Part shown: positions 45,881 to 54,042 of the stretch, in pieces
Numbering within the stretch: the stretch's first letter is position 1
How the letters are laid out: every line of letters begins with the position of its first letter
Notes under the pieces: generated by a model
Databases searched by the model: none
What the model was told of the DNA's origin: nothing
Seen by the model: the letters and a program-made list of their open reading frames with translations, nothing else
Made by a program: the position numbers and the translations under genes
NCBI GenBank assembly: GCA_964344685.1
Contig: CAYFOK010000005.1
Coordinates: forward strand, 1 to 64,000
From: Scalindua sp964344685
GTDB taxonomy: Bacteria > Planctomycetota > Brocadiia > Brocadiales > Scalinduaceae
Direction of reading: 5' to 3'
DNA length: 64,000 nucleotides

Positions 45881-45946
45881 ACATAATATATATTGATATT
45901 ACAATTTGAAGGTGATATATTTCAGATAATTGAACATATATTATGT
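45881..45946. repeat. 11-bp inverted repeat in the divergent spacer
   Basis: ACATAATATAT (45881-45891) and its perfect inverse ATATATTATGT (45936-45946) are separated by 44 bp, in the spacer between the S55-peptidase gene (minus) and tsaC (plus). It is AT-only apart from one G-C pair, so it may be a regulator site or chance. Confidence 0.3.
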
Positions 45947-46040
45947 ACCGTTGAGGATCTTAAGAATTCAGATAGATTAAAGGCTTTATGGGTCCGCAAC
46001 TATTTGACACATCCTGCACGCATGGCGAAAGGTAAATATT

Positions 46041-46673
46041 ATGACGGCTAAAATTCTCAATATGCAAAATCCGGATAAATATACGGAAAATATTAATATT
46101 GCCTCAGAAGCATTGAACTCCGGTAAGATAGTAGCATTTCCAACTGAAACCGTATACGGTCTGGGAGTACGTTGCGACAACAGTGATGCCATTGATAATT
46201 TGTACCGTATCAAACAAAGACCCAGAGACAAACAATTATCTATCATGATTGCAAATACGGAAGAAATAGCAAAGTACACAGGACAGATACCACCAATTGC
46301 TGAACAACTGATAAATGCATTCTGGCCGGGCCCGCTGACAATCATACTGGAACTAGAAAACAAAAGTACCGTAGGTCTTAGAAATCCGGATAATCGTGTT
46401 ATCAGAGATCTAATCAATGCAGTGGGAATACCAATTGCATCCACGAGTGCAAACATTTCAGGAAAATCTCCTGCAATTGACGCACAACAGGTAATAATCA
46501 GCTTTTCAGATAAGATTGATGTTATTCTTGATGACGGGCCTGCAGAAGCGGGTAAACCGTCTACTATAGTAAAAATTTGTGACGATACATTTGAAATTAT
46601 TCGTCATGGTGTAATTGCAAAAGAAAGGCTTAACAGGTGTTTAAATGAAGATTGCTTTAGCATCGGATCATAG
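46041..46673 (+). CDS. tsaC: L-threonylcarbamoyladenylate synthase TsaC/Sua5
   Basis: Makes threonylcarbamoyl-AMP from threonine, bicarbonate and ATP for t6A modification of tRNA. The YrdC fold shows KIVAFPTETVYGLGVRCDN, YRIKQRPRDKQLSIMIAN, FWPGPLTIILE, and PIASTSANISGKSPA. Length 210 aa is closer to TsaC than to the longer Sua5 with its extra C-terminal domain. It overlaps rpiB by 29 bp, so they are coupled. AAAGG is 10 nt before the ATG. Confidence 0.93.
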   Translation: MTAKILNMQNPDKYTENINIASEALNSGKIVAFPTETVYGLGVRCDNSDAIDNLYRIKQRPRDKQLSIMIANTEEIAKYTGQIPPIAEQLINAFWPGPLTIILELENKSTVGLRNPDNRVIRDLINAVGIPIASTSANISGKSPAIDAQQVIISFSDKIDVILDDGPAEAGKPSTIVKICDDTFEIIRHGVIAKERLNRCLNEDCFSIGS

Positions 46674-47088
46674 AGGATTCGAATTTAAAAATGAAATTGC
46701 AAGACATCTTACCGATATGGGTCACGAACCAGTCGACTTTGGGACTAAGAACGGAGATGATTCTGTAGACTATCCTGATTACGGACTTAAGGCTTCAAAG
46801 GCCGTTTCAAGTGGAGAATGTGATCGTGCCATCCTTATATGCGGAACAGGCCTGGGTATGTCACTTATAGCAAATAAAGTTAAAGGCGTGCGGGCAACTG
46901 TGTGTCATAATCCATTTACCGTGGAGATGAGCAGAAGACACAATGATGCCAATGTATTGTGCCTGGGTGTGGACGTAGTAGACCATGACTTGCTTGATGA
47001 AAAGTTAAAGCTGTTTCTGGAAACAGAGTTTGAGGGCGGCAGACATGCCAGGCGAGTCGATAAGATTATGGATGCAGAATCAAGCTGA
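46645..47088 (+). CDS. rpiB: ribose-5-phosphate isomerase B
   Basis: Interconverts ribose 5-phosphate and ribulose 5-phosphate. The RpiB/LacAB fold opens with MKIALASDHRGFEFKN, has the catalytic cysteine C66 in AILICGTGLGMSLIANK, and the phosphate-binding HNPFTVEMSRRHNDANVLCLG. At 147 aa it is the standard length. Its start lies within the last codons of tsaC (29-bp overlap), an arrangement seen in many bacteria. Confidence 0.95.
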   Translation: MKIALASDHRGFEFKNEIARHLTDMGHEPVDFGTKNGDDSVDYPDYGLKASKAVSSGECDRAILICGTGLGMSLIANKVKGVRATVCHNPFTVEMSRRHNDANVLCLGVDVVDHDLLDEKLKLFLETEFEGGRHARRVDKIMDAESS

Positions 47089-47236
47089 CTTTACAAGCTG
47101 AGATTTAAACATCTAAACGTCAACCTAAAAGACATTACTTATGCAAACAGGAAAGAACAGCCTGAACCCTGAATGAGGAAACAGGCTGCTACAATCTTAC
47201 CAGTAAACAATGAATCAGCCTATCATTGTAGGTCCG

Positions 47237-47800
47237 CTAATTCAGCTGTAATGCACCTTTAGTGATCTCTTCTAATTTGCTTATCATGTCCTGTATTTCA
47301 TCAGATGCTGAATCAAATCGCTCAAGCATAAGATCAGTCACAGAAAGCAAAAGCTCAGAACCTACTTTAGCCTCATCTTCAAAATATTTACGTGTATACG
47401 ACCCATCACTAATTCTTTCAATTTTACTCAGACAGTCCAACATACGACTCTTCGTATCATTTACTGTAAACAGACTGTCTCTGAGTTCAACGACTTTATC
47501 ATAAGCCTCTTTTGGTAGTGAATTCAAATGTTCCAGGAATGTATCTTTTGAAATCATACCAACTTTTACTTTACCATCGGCAACAACCGTAGCAGATCTT
47601 CTATCGTTTCGAATAAAGCTCAGCATCCCAAAAACTTCACCTTTTTCAACTGTACCTACCAACATTCGTTTGTTATCAATATCTTTATATACACGTGCCA
47701 ATCCTTCTAGTAAAACGTAGGCATAATACGGATCTTTTCCCTGTTCCAAAATGATCTCTTTATCCTTTTTGTTTACTATTCTACAAAAATAATCTTCCAT
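47237..47800 (-). CDS. cyclic-nucleotide-binding-fold protein without a DNA-binding domain
   Basis: 187-aa protein. Residues 1-115 fold as a cNMP-binding beta-roll (DPYYAYVLLEGLARVYKDID, then KGEVFGMLSFIRNDRRSATV). The phosphate cassette normally reads GE(x)nRSATV; here the conserved glutamate after FG is methionine, so cAMP/cGMP binding is doubtful, although RRSATV is kept. The C-terminal 70 residues are helical (coiled-coil-like) with no helix-turn-helix, so it is not a Crp-type activator. Strong ribosome binding site (GGAG, 7 nt before ATG). It stands alone. Confidence 0.8.
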   Translation of the reverse strand: MEDYFCRIVNKKDKEIILEQGKDPYYAYVLLEGLARVYKDIDNKRMLVGTVEKGEVFGMLSFIRNDRRSATVVADGKVKVGMISKDTFLEHLNSLPKEAYDKVVELRDSLFTVNDTKSRMLDCLSKIERISDGSYTRKYFEDEAKVGSELLLSVTDLMLERFDSASDEIQDMISKLEEITKGALQLN

Positions 47801-48213
47801 AATGCTCTCCTCATTTTAAAAGAAAATTATAATAATAACGTCCCCAAGATAGATATACCTTTTAATCTCAACTCATATTCAATTCTTGACTAATAACACT
47901 CGATATAAATAAAACTAGTTTTCGATATTTTTTAAGAAAATTTTTATTTATGAATTACGTATGCTGATTTAAAGTAACCTTACATATAGTTAAATATCGT
48001 CACATCATAATAAAACTTTAGTAGTAAAATCATAAAACTATCCTAATGGCTTAAAACATATTGAAGACGCTTAAGAATGAGTATGTTAACTGTTTTTAAC
48101 GGAATGATAAAACCGGGTGTAATAATATGGCAAAAACATGGTTGAGGGTTACAGCATTTTAAGAATAATCTTAAAGCCTTGAAGTAATGCTTGAGAATAG
48201 AAACTATTATCAA
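47801..48213. other. 413-bp AT-rich spacer
   Basis: Lies between the cyclic-nucleotide-fold gene start and the stop of the lipoprotein gene, both minus strand. No ORF, repeat, RNA gene or clear terminator is visible. The promoter of the cyclic-nucleotide-fold gene must lie within its first part. Confidence 0.45.
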
Positions 48214-49038
48214 CTAATTCGTCTCAATAATCTCTGCTTTTTTAGGCTTTTTAAAATGAAATATTTCAGGTTTGAGATGTTCATTAATAAGAATGTTGTT
48301 CAGTTTTATTGATAAAGTAGTATTTGTATCCGGCCAGTAGATCTGAGCCTCTTGAGGGATAGACTGACCGTTTATCTCTGCATAATCATAAAACGATGCC
48401 TGTGCCCTGATAAAACTGTCAGGGTTAAAAATGGTGAGTTCCGTGACCCTGTTATCAATCCTGTCAACCCTTAGACTGCTGTAAGGCACAAACTTACCAC
48501 CTGCACTGTCTAATACATGAACTAACCAGAAAGCCGGCCATGTTTCCATGTAGGCGGGTCTTCCTTCAAAGAGATTATCATATGCTAAAAGGGCGGCGAT
48601 ATCATAAGGGAGTAAATATGCACCGGTATCTCCCCTGTTTACCGTATCGCATTTCCCGGTATAAACTACTTTTTCCTTCGGCAGATAAAACCAATATTCA
48701 TCTCCATCAGAAAGCATATCAAATACAGTTCTTGCGAGCTTGGAGCCTATTACTCTAATTTTACCTGGTTTCTGGAATCTCACAACTCCCTTACACCTGA
48801 ACTCTCCTTTAATCTGCGGAGTTGTAATTAATATATCAGCTTTTGCCTTTAGTGTGTTAAATCCTGATCTTTCCGAACGTATTGTCTCTTTTACTTCCGT
48901 GAATGATAGAGTCTGGGCCTTGCTTAGATCAATACCTGGTTTGCCTAATAACTCTTCACTAATGTAAGGCCTGGCTTTTTGAGTAGCGCAGCCGATAGGG
49001 AGGAAGAGAAGAATAAAGATGAATGTTTTGAATCGCAT
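48214..49038 (-). CDS. LolA/DUF4292-like outer-membrane lipoprotein
   Basis: 274-aa lipoprotein: signal peptide and lipobox FLPIGC (Cys17). The mature domain looks like the LolA/LppX half-barrel: LKAKADILITTPQIKGEFRC, VVRFQKPGKIRVIGSKLART, then VFDMLSDGDEYWFYLPKEKV and VYTGKC. The family resembles DUF4292, which carries lipids or lipoproteins at the outer membrane. It starts immediately after the ndk stop codon and is the last gene of the proS-DUF4416-ndk operon. A second LolA-type protein is at 61819. Confidence 0.75.
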   Translation of the reverse strand: MRFKTFIFILLFLPIGCATQKARPYISEELLGKPGIDLSKAQTLSFTEVKETIRSERSGFNTLKAKADILITTPQIKGEFRCKGVVRFQKPGKIRVIGSKLARTVFDMLSDGDEYWFYLPKEKVVYTGKCDTVNRGDTGAYLLPYDIAALLAYDNLFEGRPAYMETWPAFWLVHVLDSAGGKFVPYSSLRVDRIDNRVTELTIFNPDSFIRAQASFYDYAEINGQSIPQEAQIYWPDTNTTLSIKLNNILINEHLKPEIFHFKKPKKAEIIETN

Positions 49039-49521
49039 CTAAATAAAGTTCCCGTTAGATTCATCACCTGACATATCGTATATCCATTTCAAGTTTGTTT
49101 GATCGTGTTCGATAATTTCATCATCCTTAAAGAAAATTTCAATTTCTTTTTCTGCTGACTCGACTGAGTCTGAACCATGTAACAGGTTAAAGCGTTTACT
49201 AATAGCGTAATCACCTCTAATCGTTCCTGGAGCAGCTTCGTATCCGAATGTAGAACCCATTAACATCCGAGTAACTTCTATAGCATTCTTGCCTCTTAAT
49301 ACCATGAACACTACAGGTCCGGCAGTAATGTATTTTATGAGTTTTTCATAATAGTCCCTGCCTTCATGAGCAGAATAATTCTCCTTTGCCTGTTCTTCAG
49401 AAATAACATTCATTTTTAGTCCTATTATTTCCAACCCTTTTTCTTCAAATCTGTTGATAATCTTACCAATTAATCGGCGCGGTGTAGCGTCAGGCTTAAT
49501 TATTACTAATGTCTTTTGCAT
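49039..49521 (-). CDS. ndk: nucleoside diphosphate kinase
   Basis: Transfers phosphate from ATP to other NDPs through a phospho-histidine. The family motifs are QKTLVIIKPDATPRRLIGKI at the start, GPVVFMVLRGKNAIEVTR, and the active-site segment NLLHGSDSVESAEKEI with H115. At 160 aa it is about 15-20 residues longer than usual because of a C-terminal extension. It overlaps the DUF4416 gene by 26 bp. Ribosome binding site AAGGAG is 6 nt upstream. Confidence 0.96.
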   Translation of the reverse strand: MQKTLVIIKPDATPRRLIGKIINRFEEKGLEIIGLKMNVISEEQAKENYSAHEGRDYYEKLIKYITAGPVVFMVLRGKNAIEVTRMLMGSTFGYEAAPGTIRGDYAISKRFNLLHGSDSVESAEKEIEIFFKDDEIIEHDQTNLKWIYDMSGDESNGNFI

Positions 49522-50035
49522 ATAAACTCCTTACTTCTAAAAAAAATCTTTTATATTCTTCAGTCTGATAATCAGGATATGTCCACGGCAGATTCTTAAA
49601 AACCTCATGTTGATAATACAGCGTAACTTCAGCATAAATACCACTCTGGAGATGAATTCGATGGAAATACTCCTTTGTAGATGCAAGTATGAGATTGCAG
49701 TGTGTCAGGTAGCCGGGATCTAAATTGATTGGTCTGACAACATCAAACCTATTATCGTACCTGAATTTCTCTTCCAGTTCATTTGTCCAGATCTTAATAG
49801 CGGAAAGTTCATCAGGGTTTATAAGTTTTCTGAAACATATAAACTGTCTTGAGATACTCTTCCCCATATCCTTTGTGTAGTAATCCGTAAAAGTAAATGG
49901 AAAGATATCACTTTTCAAATCTATCTTGCCAAAACGCTCTGACAGCAGGCTTTCTGCATCAGCTAAAAGTTCTTGTTTACTGGAGAGAACCCCTATAAAG
50001 AGCTTTACCGGTTTTGGTAGATTAATATCAGCCAT
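49496..50035 (-). CDS. DUF4416-family protein
   Basis: 179-aa cytoplasmic protein of the DUF4416 family, sometimes labelled GTP-binding without a GTPase motif. Visible family features are KPVKLFIGVLSSKQELLADA, FPFTFTDYYTKDMGKSISRQ, RPINLDPGYLTHCNLILAST, and the C-terminal YYQHEVFKNLPWTYPDYQTE. Many thermophiles and planctomycetes place it near ndk or proS, as here. Its end overlaps ndk by 26 bp and its start lies 60 bp after proS, with the dispersed hairpin repeat between them. Function unknown. Confidence 0.85.
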   Translation of the reverse strand: MADINLPKPVKLFIGVLSSKQELLADAESLLSERFGKIDLKSDIFPFTFTDYYTKDMGKSISRQFICFRKLINPDELSAIKIWTNELEEKFRYDNRFDVVRPINLDPGYLTHCNLILASTKEYFHRIHLQSGIYAEVTLYYQHEVFKNLPWTYPDYQTEEYKRFFLEVRSLYAKDISNN

Positions 50036-50050
50036 AATCTAAGATCCTAC

Positions 50051-50074
50051 TCTGGATTCCTCTCGAAAGAGAGG
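50051..50074 (+). repeat. dispersed hairpin repeat, copy 2
   Basis: TCTGGATTCCTCTCGAAAGAGAGG in the spacer between proS and the DUF4416 gene. The 6-bp stem CCTCTC/GAGAGG with GAAA loop is perfect. Matches 21292-21312 (other strand) and 33392-33416. Confidence 0.7.
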
Positions 50075-50095
50075 TCTGCTTGGTCAGGTTGGGAT

Positions 50096-51802
50096 TTATC
50101 TCAATGAATCCATATGTCCTTGTATTTCAGTTAGAATATCTTCCGGCTTGGCATGATATACTTCATCTTTAGAGCGCAGCTTGATCTCAATCTCTCCAGT
50201 CTCTTTGAGACTTTTACCGGCAGTTATCCTGATCGGTATTCCGATGAGATCAGCATCCTTGAATTTGAAACCCGGTCTCTGATCCCTGTCGTCCAGCAGT
50301 GTATCGATTCCGGCTCCACGTAGCTCATCATAGAGCTCTGTAGCAGTGTTCATGATAAGCTCATCTTTAAAGTTTATAGGCACAATCAGTACTTCGTATG
50401 GCGCCAGTGGCAGCGGCCAGATTATACCGTTTGAATCATGTGATTTCTCAATGGTCGCTGCCAGAATTCTGTTAACACCAATGCCATATGATCCCATTAT
50501 AATAGGCCGTTCCTTACCATTCTTATCAAGGAACTTAGCGCCAAGTGAATCACTGTATCTTGTTCCCAGCTTGAAGACATGCCCCAGTTCAATTCCGTTA
50601 GAAATATTTAGGGCTTCACCGCACTTAGGACATTTGTCATTTTCCGTAACAAATCGAATATCAGCAGTTTTAATAATTTTAAAGTCCCTGTCAGGGCTTA
50701 CGTTCATAATATGAGTATCCGCCTTATTTCCTCCGACAACACAACTCTGTAAGACTGAGACCGCCTGGTCTGCAATAATCTGCGCTTTTAAGCCAATTGG
50801 GCCTGCAAAACCCACAGGTGCATCTGTCAAACCTACAACAGTATTTTCATCCGCCAGAGTTGCTTTATCGCACGACAGCACCTTTGCCAGTTTTGCTTCA
50901 TTTACATCGTGGTCTCCACGTACAAGGACAGCCGCAATTTTGTCATCAAAAGTGTAAATCAATGTTTTAACCAGCTTATTTGATTCTACGCCAAGAAAAT
51001 CACTTACCTCGCTAATGGTTGTCATATTTGGCGTAGAGACCTCATTTAGCTCGCCTGGCATAATTTCATCATCAGCTTCAATGGGATAAGGTTCTGCCTT
51101 TTCGAGATTTGCACTATAGTCACAACCCACACATTTTACGATTACGTCTTCTCCGTTTTCATTAGGAACCATGAATTCGTGTGAAACGTCACCACCCATT
51201 GCGCCAGTATCAGCTTCTACAGCAAGAAAATCCAGTTTGCATCGATCAAATATTCTGCAATAAGTATCGTACATTTTCTGATAGCTATCGTTCAATCTGT
51301 CAAAATCTATATCAAAGCTGTAAGCGTCTTTCATTAAAAACTCTTTGCTTCGTAAAACACCAAATCTCGGTCTGGCCTCATCCCTGAATTTAGTCTGTAT
51401 CTGGTAAAGAATTAAAGGCAGTTGTTTATAAGAACTTACCTCATTCTTTACTATATCAGTAATAACCTCTTCATGAGTAGGGCTTAAGGCCATATCTTTT
51501 TTATGGCGATCTTTCATGCGTAACAGGTCGTCACCGAAGGCGCCTATTCTTCCGCTAAGTTCTAAGAGCGTTAATGGTTGTAAGGCAGGTAAAGAGAGTT
51601 CAATCGCACCGGATTTATCCATCTCTTCCCTGATAATTGTGATTACCTTGTTCAGTATCTTTGTGCCGAGCGGTAAGTACGAGTAGACACCAGCAGACAA
51701 TTTCCTGATCATACCGGAACGGATCATGAGTTTGTGGCTTTCAACTTCAGCTTCGCTGGGGTTTTCCTTCAAAGTTGGAATAAATGTCTGTGACCACTTC
51801 AT
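50096..51802 (-). CDS. proS: prolyl-tRNA synthetase
   Basis: Charges tRNA-Pro. Class II motifs: motif 1 region GAIELSLPALQPLTLLELSG, motif 2 FRDEARPRFGVLRSKEFLMK, and motif 3 GSYGIGVNRILAATIEKSHD. The central editing (YbaK-like) insertion with VSDFLGVESNKLVKTLIYTF and CVVGGNKADTHIMNV is present, as in the bacterial type. At 568 aa from the ATG at 51802 it has the normal length. The frame opens at a TTG at 51811, but AAAGGA fits the ATG better. First gene of the proS-DUF4416-ndk-lipoprotein operon. Confidence 0.97.
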   Translation of the reverse strand: MKWSQTFIPTLKENPSEAEVESHKLMIRSGMIRKLSAGVYSYLPLGTKILNKVITIIREEMDKSGAIELSLPALQPLTLLELSGRIGAFGDDLLRMKDRHKKDMALSPTHEEVITDIVKNEVSSYKQLPLILYQIQTKFRDEARPRFGVLRSKEFLMKDAYSFDIDFDRLNDSYQKMYDTYCRIFDRCKLDFLAVEADTGAMGGDVSHEFMVPNENGEDVIVKCVGCDYSANLEKAEPYPIEADDEIMPGELNEVSTPNMTTISEVSDFLGVESNKLVKTLIYTFDDKIAAVLVRGDHDVNEAKLAKVLSCDKATLADENTVVGLTDAPVGFAGPIGLKAQIIADQAVSVLQSCVVGGNKADTHIMNVSPDRDFKIIKTADIRFVTENDKCPKCGEALNISNGIELGHVFKLGTRYSDSLGAKFLDKNGKERPIIMGSYGIGVNRILAATIEKSHDSNGIIWPLPLAPYEVLIVPINFKDELIMNTATELYDELRGAGIDTLLDDRDQRPGFKFKDADLIGIPIRITAGKSLKETGEIEIKLRSKDEVYHAKPEDILTEIQGHMDSLR

Positions 51803-52003
51803 AAAAAACAATTCCTTTAATATTACTTAACATCTTGTATTAAAAATACTTATTGAATAGTTGACGGCTCGACAGATTTTGAATGCATCAATTAATTCAA
51901 TCAAATTTCCCGCACTATACCGAACTGCGATCAAGATTATATTGACGCTTGGAATTATTTGCAAGAAATTAATGGTCTTGGCGAATATGCTTCAATATAA
52001 TGG

Positions 52004-52031
52004 TTGAATTTAGCCGTTCATTTGCTATAAT
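52004..52031 (+). promoter_or_regulatory. candidate promoter of the first cytochrome gene
   Basis: TTGAAT (52004-52009), 16-nt spacer, TATAAT (52026-52031), pointing to the cytochrome start at 52167. It lies in the 360-bp divergent spacer after proS, which otherwise holds no gene. Confidence 0.5.
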
Positions 52032-52166
52032 CAAAAACTTCATTTATGTGCCATTATGTAAGGTGTTATTTTTAAATATTTTACGTTAGGTTTTTTTGTT
52101 CAGACCTATCGGCACGTAATCTGCGTTACAAGTTAAGTTTATTAATATTTAGAGAGGATTTTAATT

Positions 52167-52688
52167 ATGTTCAAGGTTTTAATTACTTTATCTGTCTTTT
52201 TAATTGCCATTACTAGTAGTGTTCAATACAACATAGCTATGGGTTCGGATTCTGCATCACCTAAGCAAACTGAAGAGGCAGACGAACTTATGGGCGAAGT
52301 TCCTCAAGAGGAAAAGAGTGAATTAGCCCTAATGATGCAGGATATAGACGAAAGTTACAAATTAGTGGAGGAAATGTCAGGTTATTATAAGTATAAGAAG
52401 AAGCAATGGAAGAAGATTCTTAAGGCTGGTGAAAATATTGTAAAAGTAACAAAGGAAGTACGGGCAAAATATGCACGACCAGATGATCCCAGATATGAAG
52501 AACAGATGAAATTGATGGAAGTAGAAGCAGAAAAAATGGCTGAAGTTGCAAAAAACAAGGATCGGGACGGTGCACTTGAAGATCAGCAATGGCAGGTAAG
52601 GCGTCTGAGGCAAACTTGTGCCATATGCCATAAGCATCTGAAAATCCACATTTATCCAAATTTATACAAGAAAAAACATGAAGGATAG
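52167..52688 (+). CDS. class II-type monoheme cytochrome c
   Basis: Secreted 173-aa protein with a signal peptide (VLITLSVFLIAITSSVQ, likely cleaved near residue 25) and one heme-attachment motif, CAICH at 151-155, near the C-terminus. That position and the four helices before it (LALMMQDIDESYKLVEEMSG, KKILKAGENIVKVTKEVRAK) fit the four-helix class II (c'/c556) fold. Met56 or Met57 in the first helix is a possible sixth ligand. A good ribosome binding site (AGAGAGGA) precedes it. It lies 318 bp upstream of the nax-like pair and is transcribed in the same direction. Confidence 0.85.
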   Translation: MFKVLITLSVFLIAITSSVQYNIAMGSDSASPKQTEEADELMGEVPQEEKSELALMMQDIDESYKLVEEMSGYYKYKKKQWKKILKAGENIVKVTKEVRAKYARPDDPRYEEQMKLMEVEAEKMAEVAKNKDRDGALEDQQWQVRRLRQTCAICHKHLKIHIYPNLYKKKHEG

Positions 52689-52754
52689 CAGATAGTACTT
52701 TTAAACGGCTGAAAACATGCTTTTTTTCCTTTAAAAGTTACTATGAATTTTTAC

Positions 52755-52783
52755 TTGACTCTGTTCTTGCACGATGATATATT
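52755..52783 (+). promoter_or_regulatory. promoter of the naxLS-like pair
   Basis: TTGACT (52755-52760), 17-nt spacer, TATATT (52778-52783). This would give a leader of about 215 nt before the ATG at 53007. The rest of the 318-bp spacer (52689-53006) contains no gene; it ends in a strong AAAGGAGG ribosome binding site. Confidence 0.6.
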
Positions 52784-53006
52784 TAGCCAGATTTGTTTAA
52801 TTTTGGCATAGATGTAAGAGCAGCAAATGGTCAATTAAACAAGCAGTTTGTAAAGGAAGGGGGGTGGAGTTTAATATCATAAAATAATTGATATGTAGAA
52901 CTTTACAGGGTTTGTTATTATCATAGTATACAGACTTAGGCTTTACTCTTTGGCTAACCAGTGAAAGGAGCTTACATTTTTTTTAATTAAAGGAGGCATA
53001 AGTACA

Positions 53007-53423
53007 ATGAAGGGAAAAAATTTCTTTTTAGCAGGCTTAATCGCAGCAGTAATGTTTATGGCGGGTGCAACTGCCGGATACGCATCAGATGGGGATATTT
53101 GCAAGGAACAGATTAAATATTACACTAAGATAAAGATGAACGATGGTCTACTCCCTGGTGATGAATTTAATCCTTATGATTACAAAGGCGTTGAAGAAGC
53201 AGCAAAAAAAGCTCTTGAGAATGAAGCAAAAAGAACTCATGTTGACAAGAATCATGCAGCAATTACTAAACTGGTCTCCCATCATCTTGAGAACATAGTT
53301 ACAGCAGCCGGCGGTGCAGGAGAAGGTGCTGTTGAGTCAGTTGGACATTCTATGAGATTTTTGTATCTCTCATGCAAGGCATGCCACAAGGTCTATCAGA
53401 CAGAAAAAAGATTAAGACCTTAA
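53007..53423 (+). CDS. naxL: class II monoheme cytochrome c, candidate NaxL
   Basis: 138-aa exported cytochrome. Signal peptide MKGKNFFLAGLIAAVMFMAG, probable cleavage after GYA26. One heme motif, CKACH (123-127), sits at the C-terminal end as in class II. In the mature N-terminal helix a lone cysteine, C32 (DICKEQ), is where such proteins have a methionine ligand. The class II/class I pair with cysteine ligands is what I know of the anammox NaxLS complex, which binds nitric oxide and hydrazine synthase with His/Cys heme coordination. The strong ribosome binding site suggests high expression. The name rests on architecture, gene order and these residues, not on alignment. Confidence 0.68.
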   Translation: MKGKNFFLAGLIAAVMFMAGATAGYASDGDICKEQIKYYTKIKMNDGLLPGDEFNPYDYKGVEEAAKKALENEAKRTHVDKNHAAITKLVSHHLENIVTAAGGAGEGAVESVGHSMRFLYLSCKACHKVYQTEKRLRP

Positions 53424-53516
53424 TTGTTTTTTGCAATTTAAATGTAAATTATGTTTCTTATTTCTTATAACATAGATAAAATTTGAATATCATTAAGATT
53501 TTAGGAGGTTTGATAT

Positions 53517-53915
53517 ATGAAGAAGTTGAATTTTTTGTGCATAATAGGGATACTTGCAGTATCATGTTTCGCTTTGAGCTTCTCAAGTCAGGCGGATGAG
53601 CTGGATGACCTGATTGGTAATCCGGAAAAGAGCTATTACTTTGTATTTGCGACCGGTGCTATACAGGGTTCATTCGGTACAATGGAAACATGTGTATATT
53701 GTCACGGTAATGGCGGCAAAGGAACTTCAGAAGGAAGAAAAAGAGGAGTTAATGATTTCACAGACGCAGACTGGCAGGCTTCAAAAACAGATGCAGATTT
53801 TGTAAAATTTCTTGAAGCAAATGATAAGGGTTGTACAAAGTGCAGAGGAAGAATTTCTGCTGACGCAATTCAGAAGCTGGTTAATATAGTTAGAGCTTTT
53901 AACGCTAAGCCCTAA
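53517..53915 (+). CDS. naxS: class I monoheme cytochrome c, candidate NaxS
   Basis: 132-aa exported cytochrome. Signal peptide to about residue 26 (SSQA/DELD). The heme motif CVYCH (59-63) is near the start of the mature protein, as in class I. Near the C-terminus, where class I cytochromes have a Met-Pro ligand loop, this one has GCTKCRGRIS with C106 and C109 in place of methionine; helix ADAIQKLVNIVRAFN follows normally. So the heme is probably His/Cys-ligated, or the cysteines form a disulphide. It is 93 bp after the naxL candidate, with ribosome binding site AGGAGG, and a terminator follows. Confidence 0.68.
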   Translation: MKKLNFLCIIGILAVSCFALSFSSQADELDDLIGNPEKSYYFVFATGAIQGSFGTMETCVYCHGNGGKGTSEGRKRGVNDFTDADWQASKTDADFVKFLEANDKGCTKCRGRISADAIQKLVNIVRAFNAKP

Positions 53916-53925
53916 TTATTAAAAT

Positions 53926-53973
53926 AAAGGCTCTTTGAGGTATCCGTTTCGGTGCTTTAAAGGGCCTTTTTTT
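53926..53973 (+). terminator. rho-independent terminator after naxS
   Basis: Stem AAAGGCTCTTT (53926-53936) pairs with AAAGGGCCTTT (53959-53969) with one T-G wobble, and a T-run of seven (53967-53973) follows. The loop is 22 nt. The stem starts 10 bp after the naxS stop codon. Confidence 0.8.
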
Positions 53974-54042
53974 ATTGGCAGACAAAATAATCATTAGAGG
54001 TATTAAACTGCAGATTTATTATAGTAATACTCTTATAACCAT

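Noticed and set aside
47237..47800. Crp/Fnr-type transcription factor
   Set aside because: It has only the cyclic-nucleotide fold and a helical tail, with no helix-turn-helix.
50036..50095. Terminator for proS at the dispersed hairpin
   Set aside because: On the minus strand no T-run follows the stem and the downstream genes appear to belong to the same operon.
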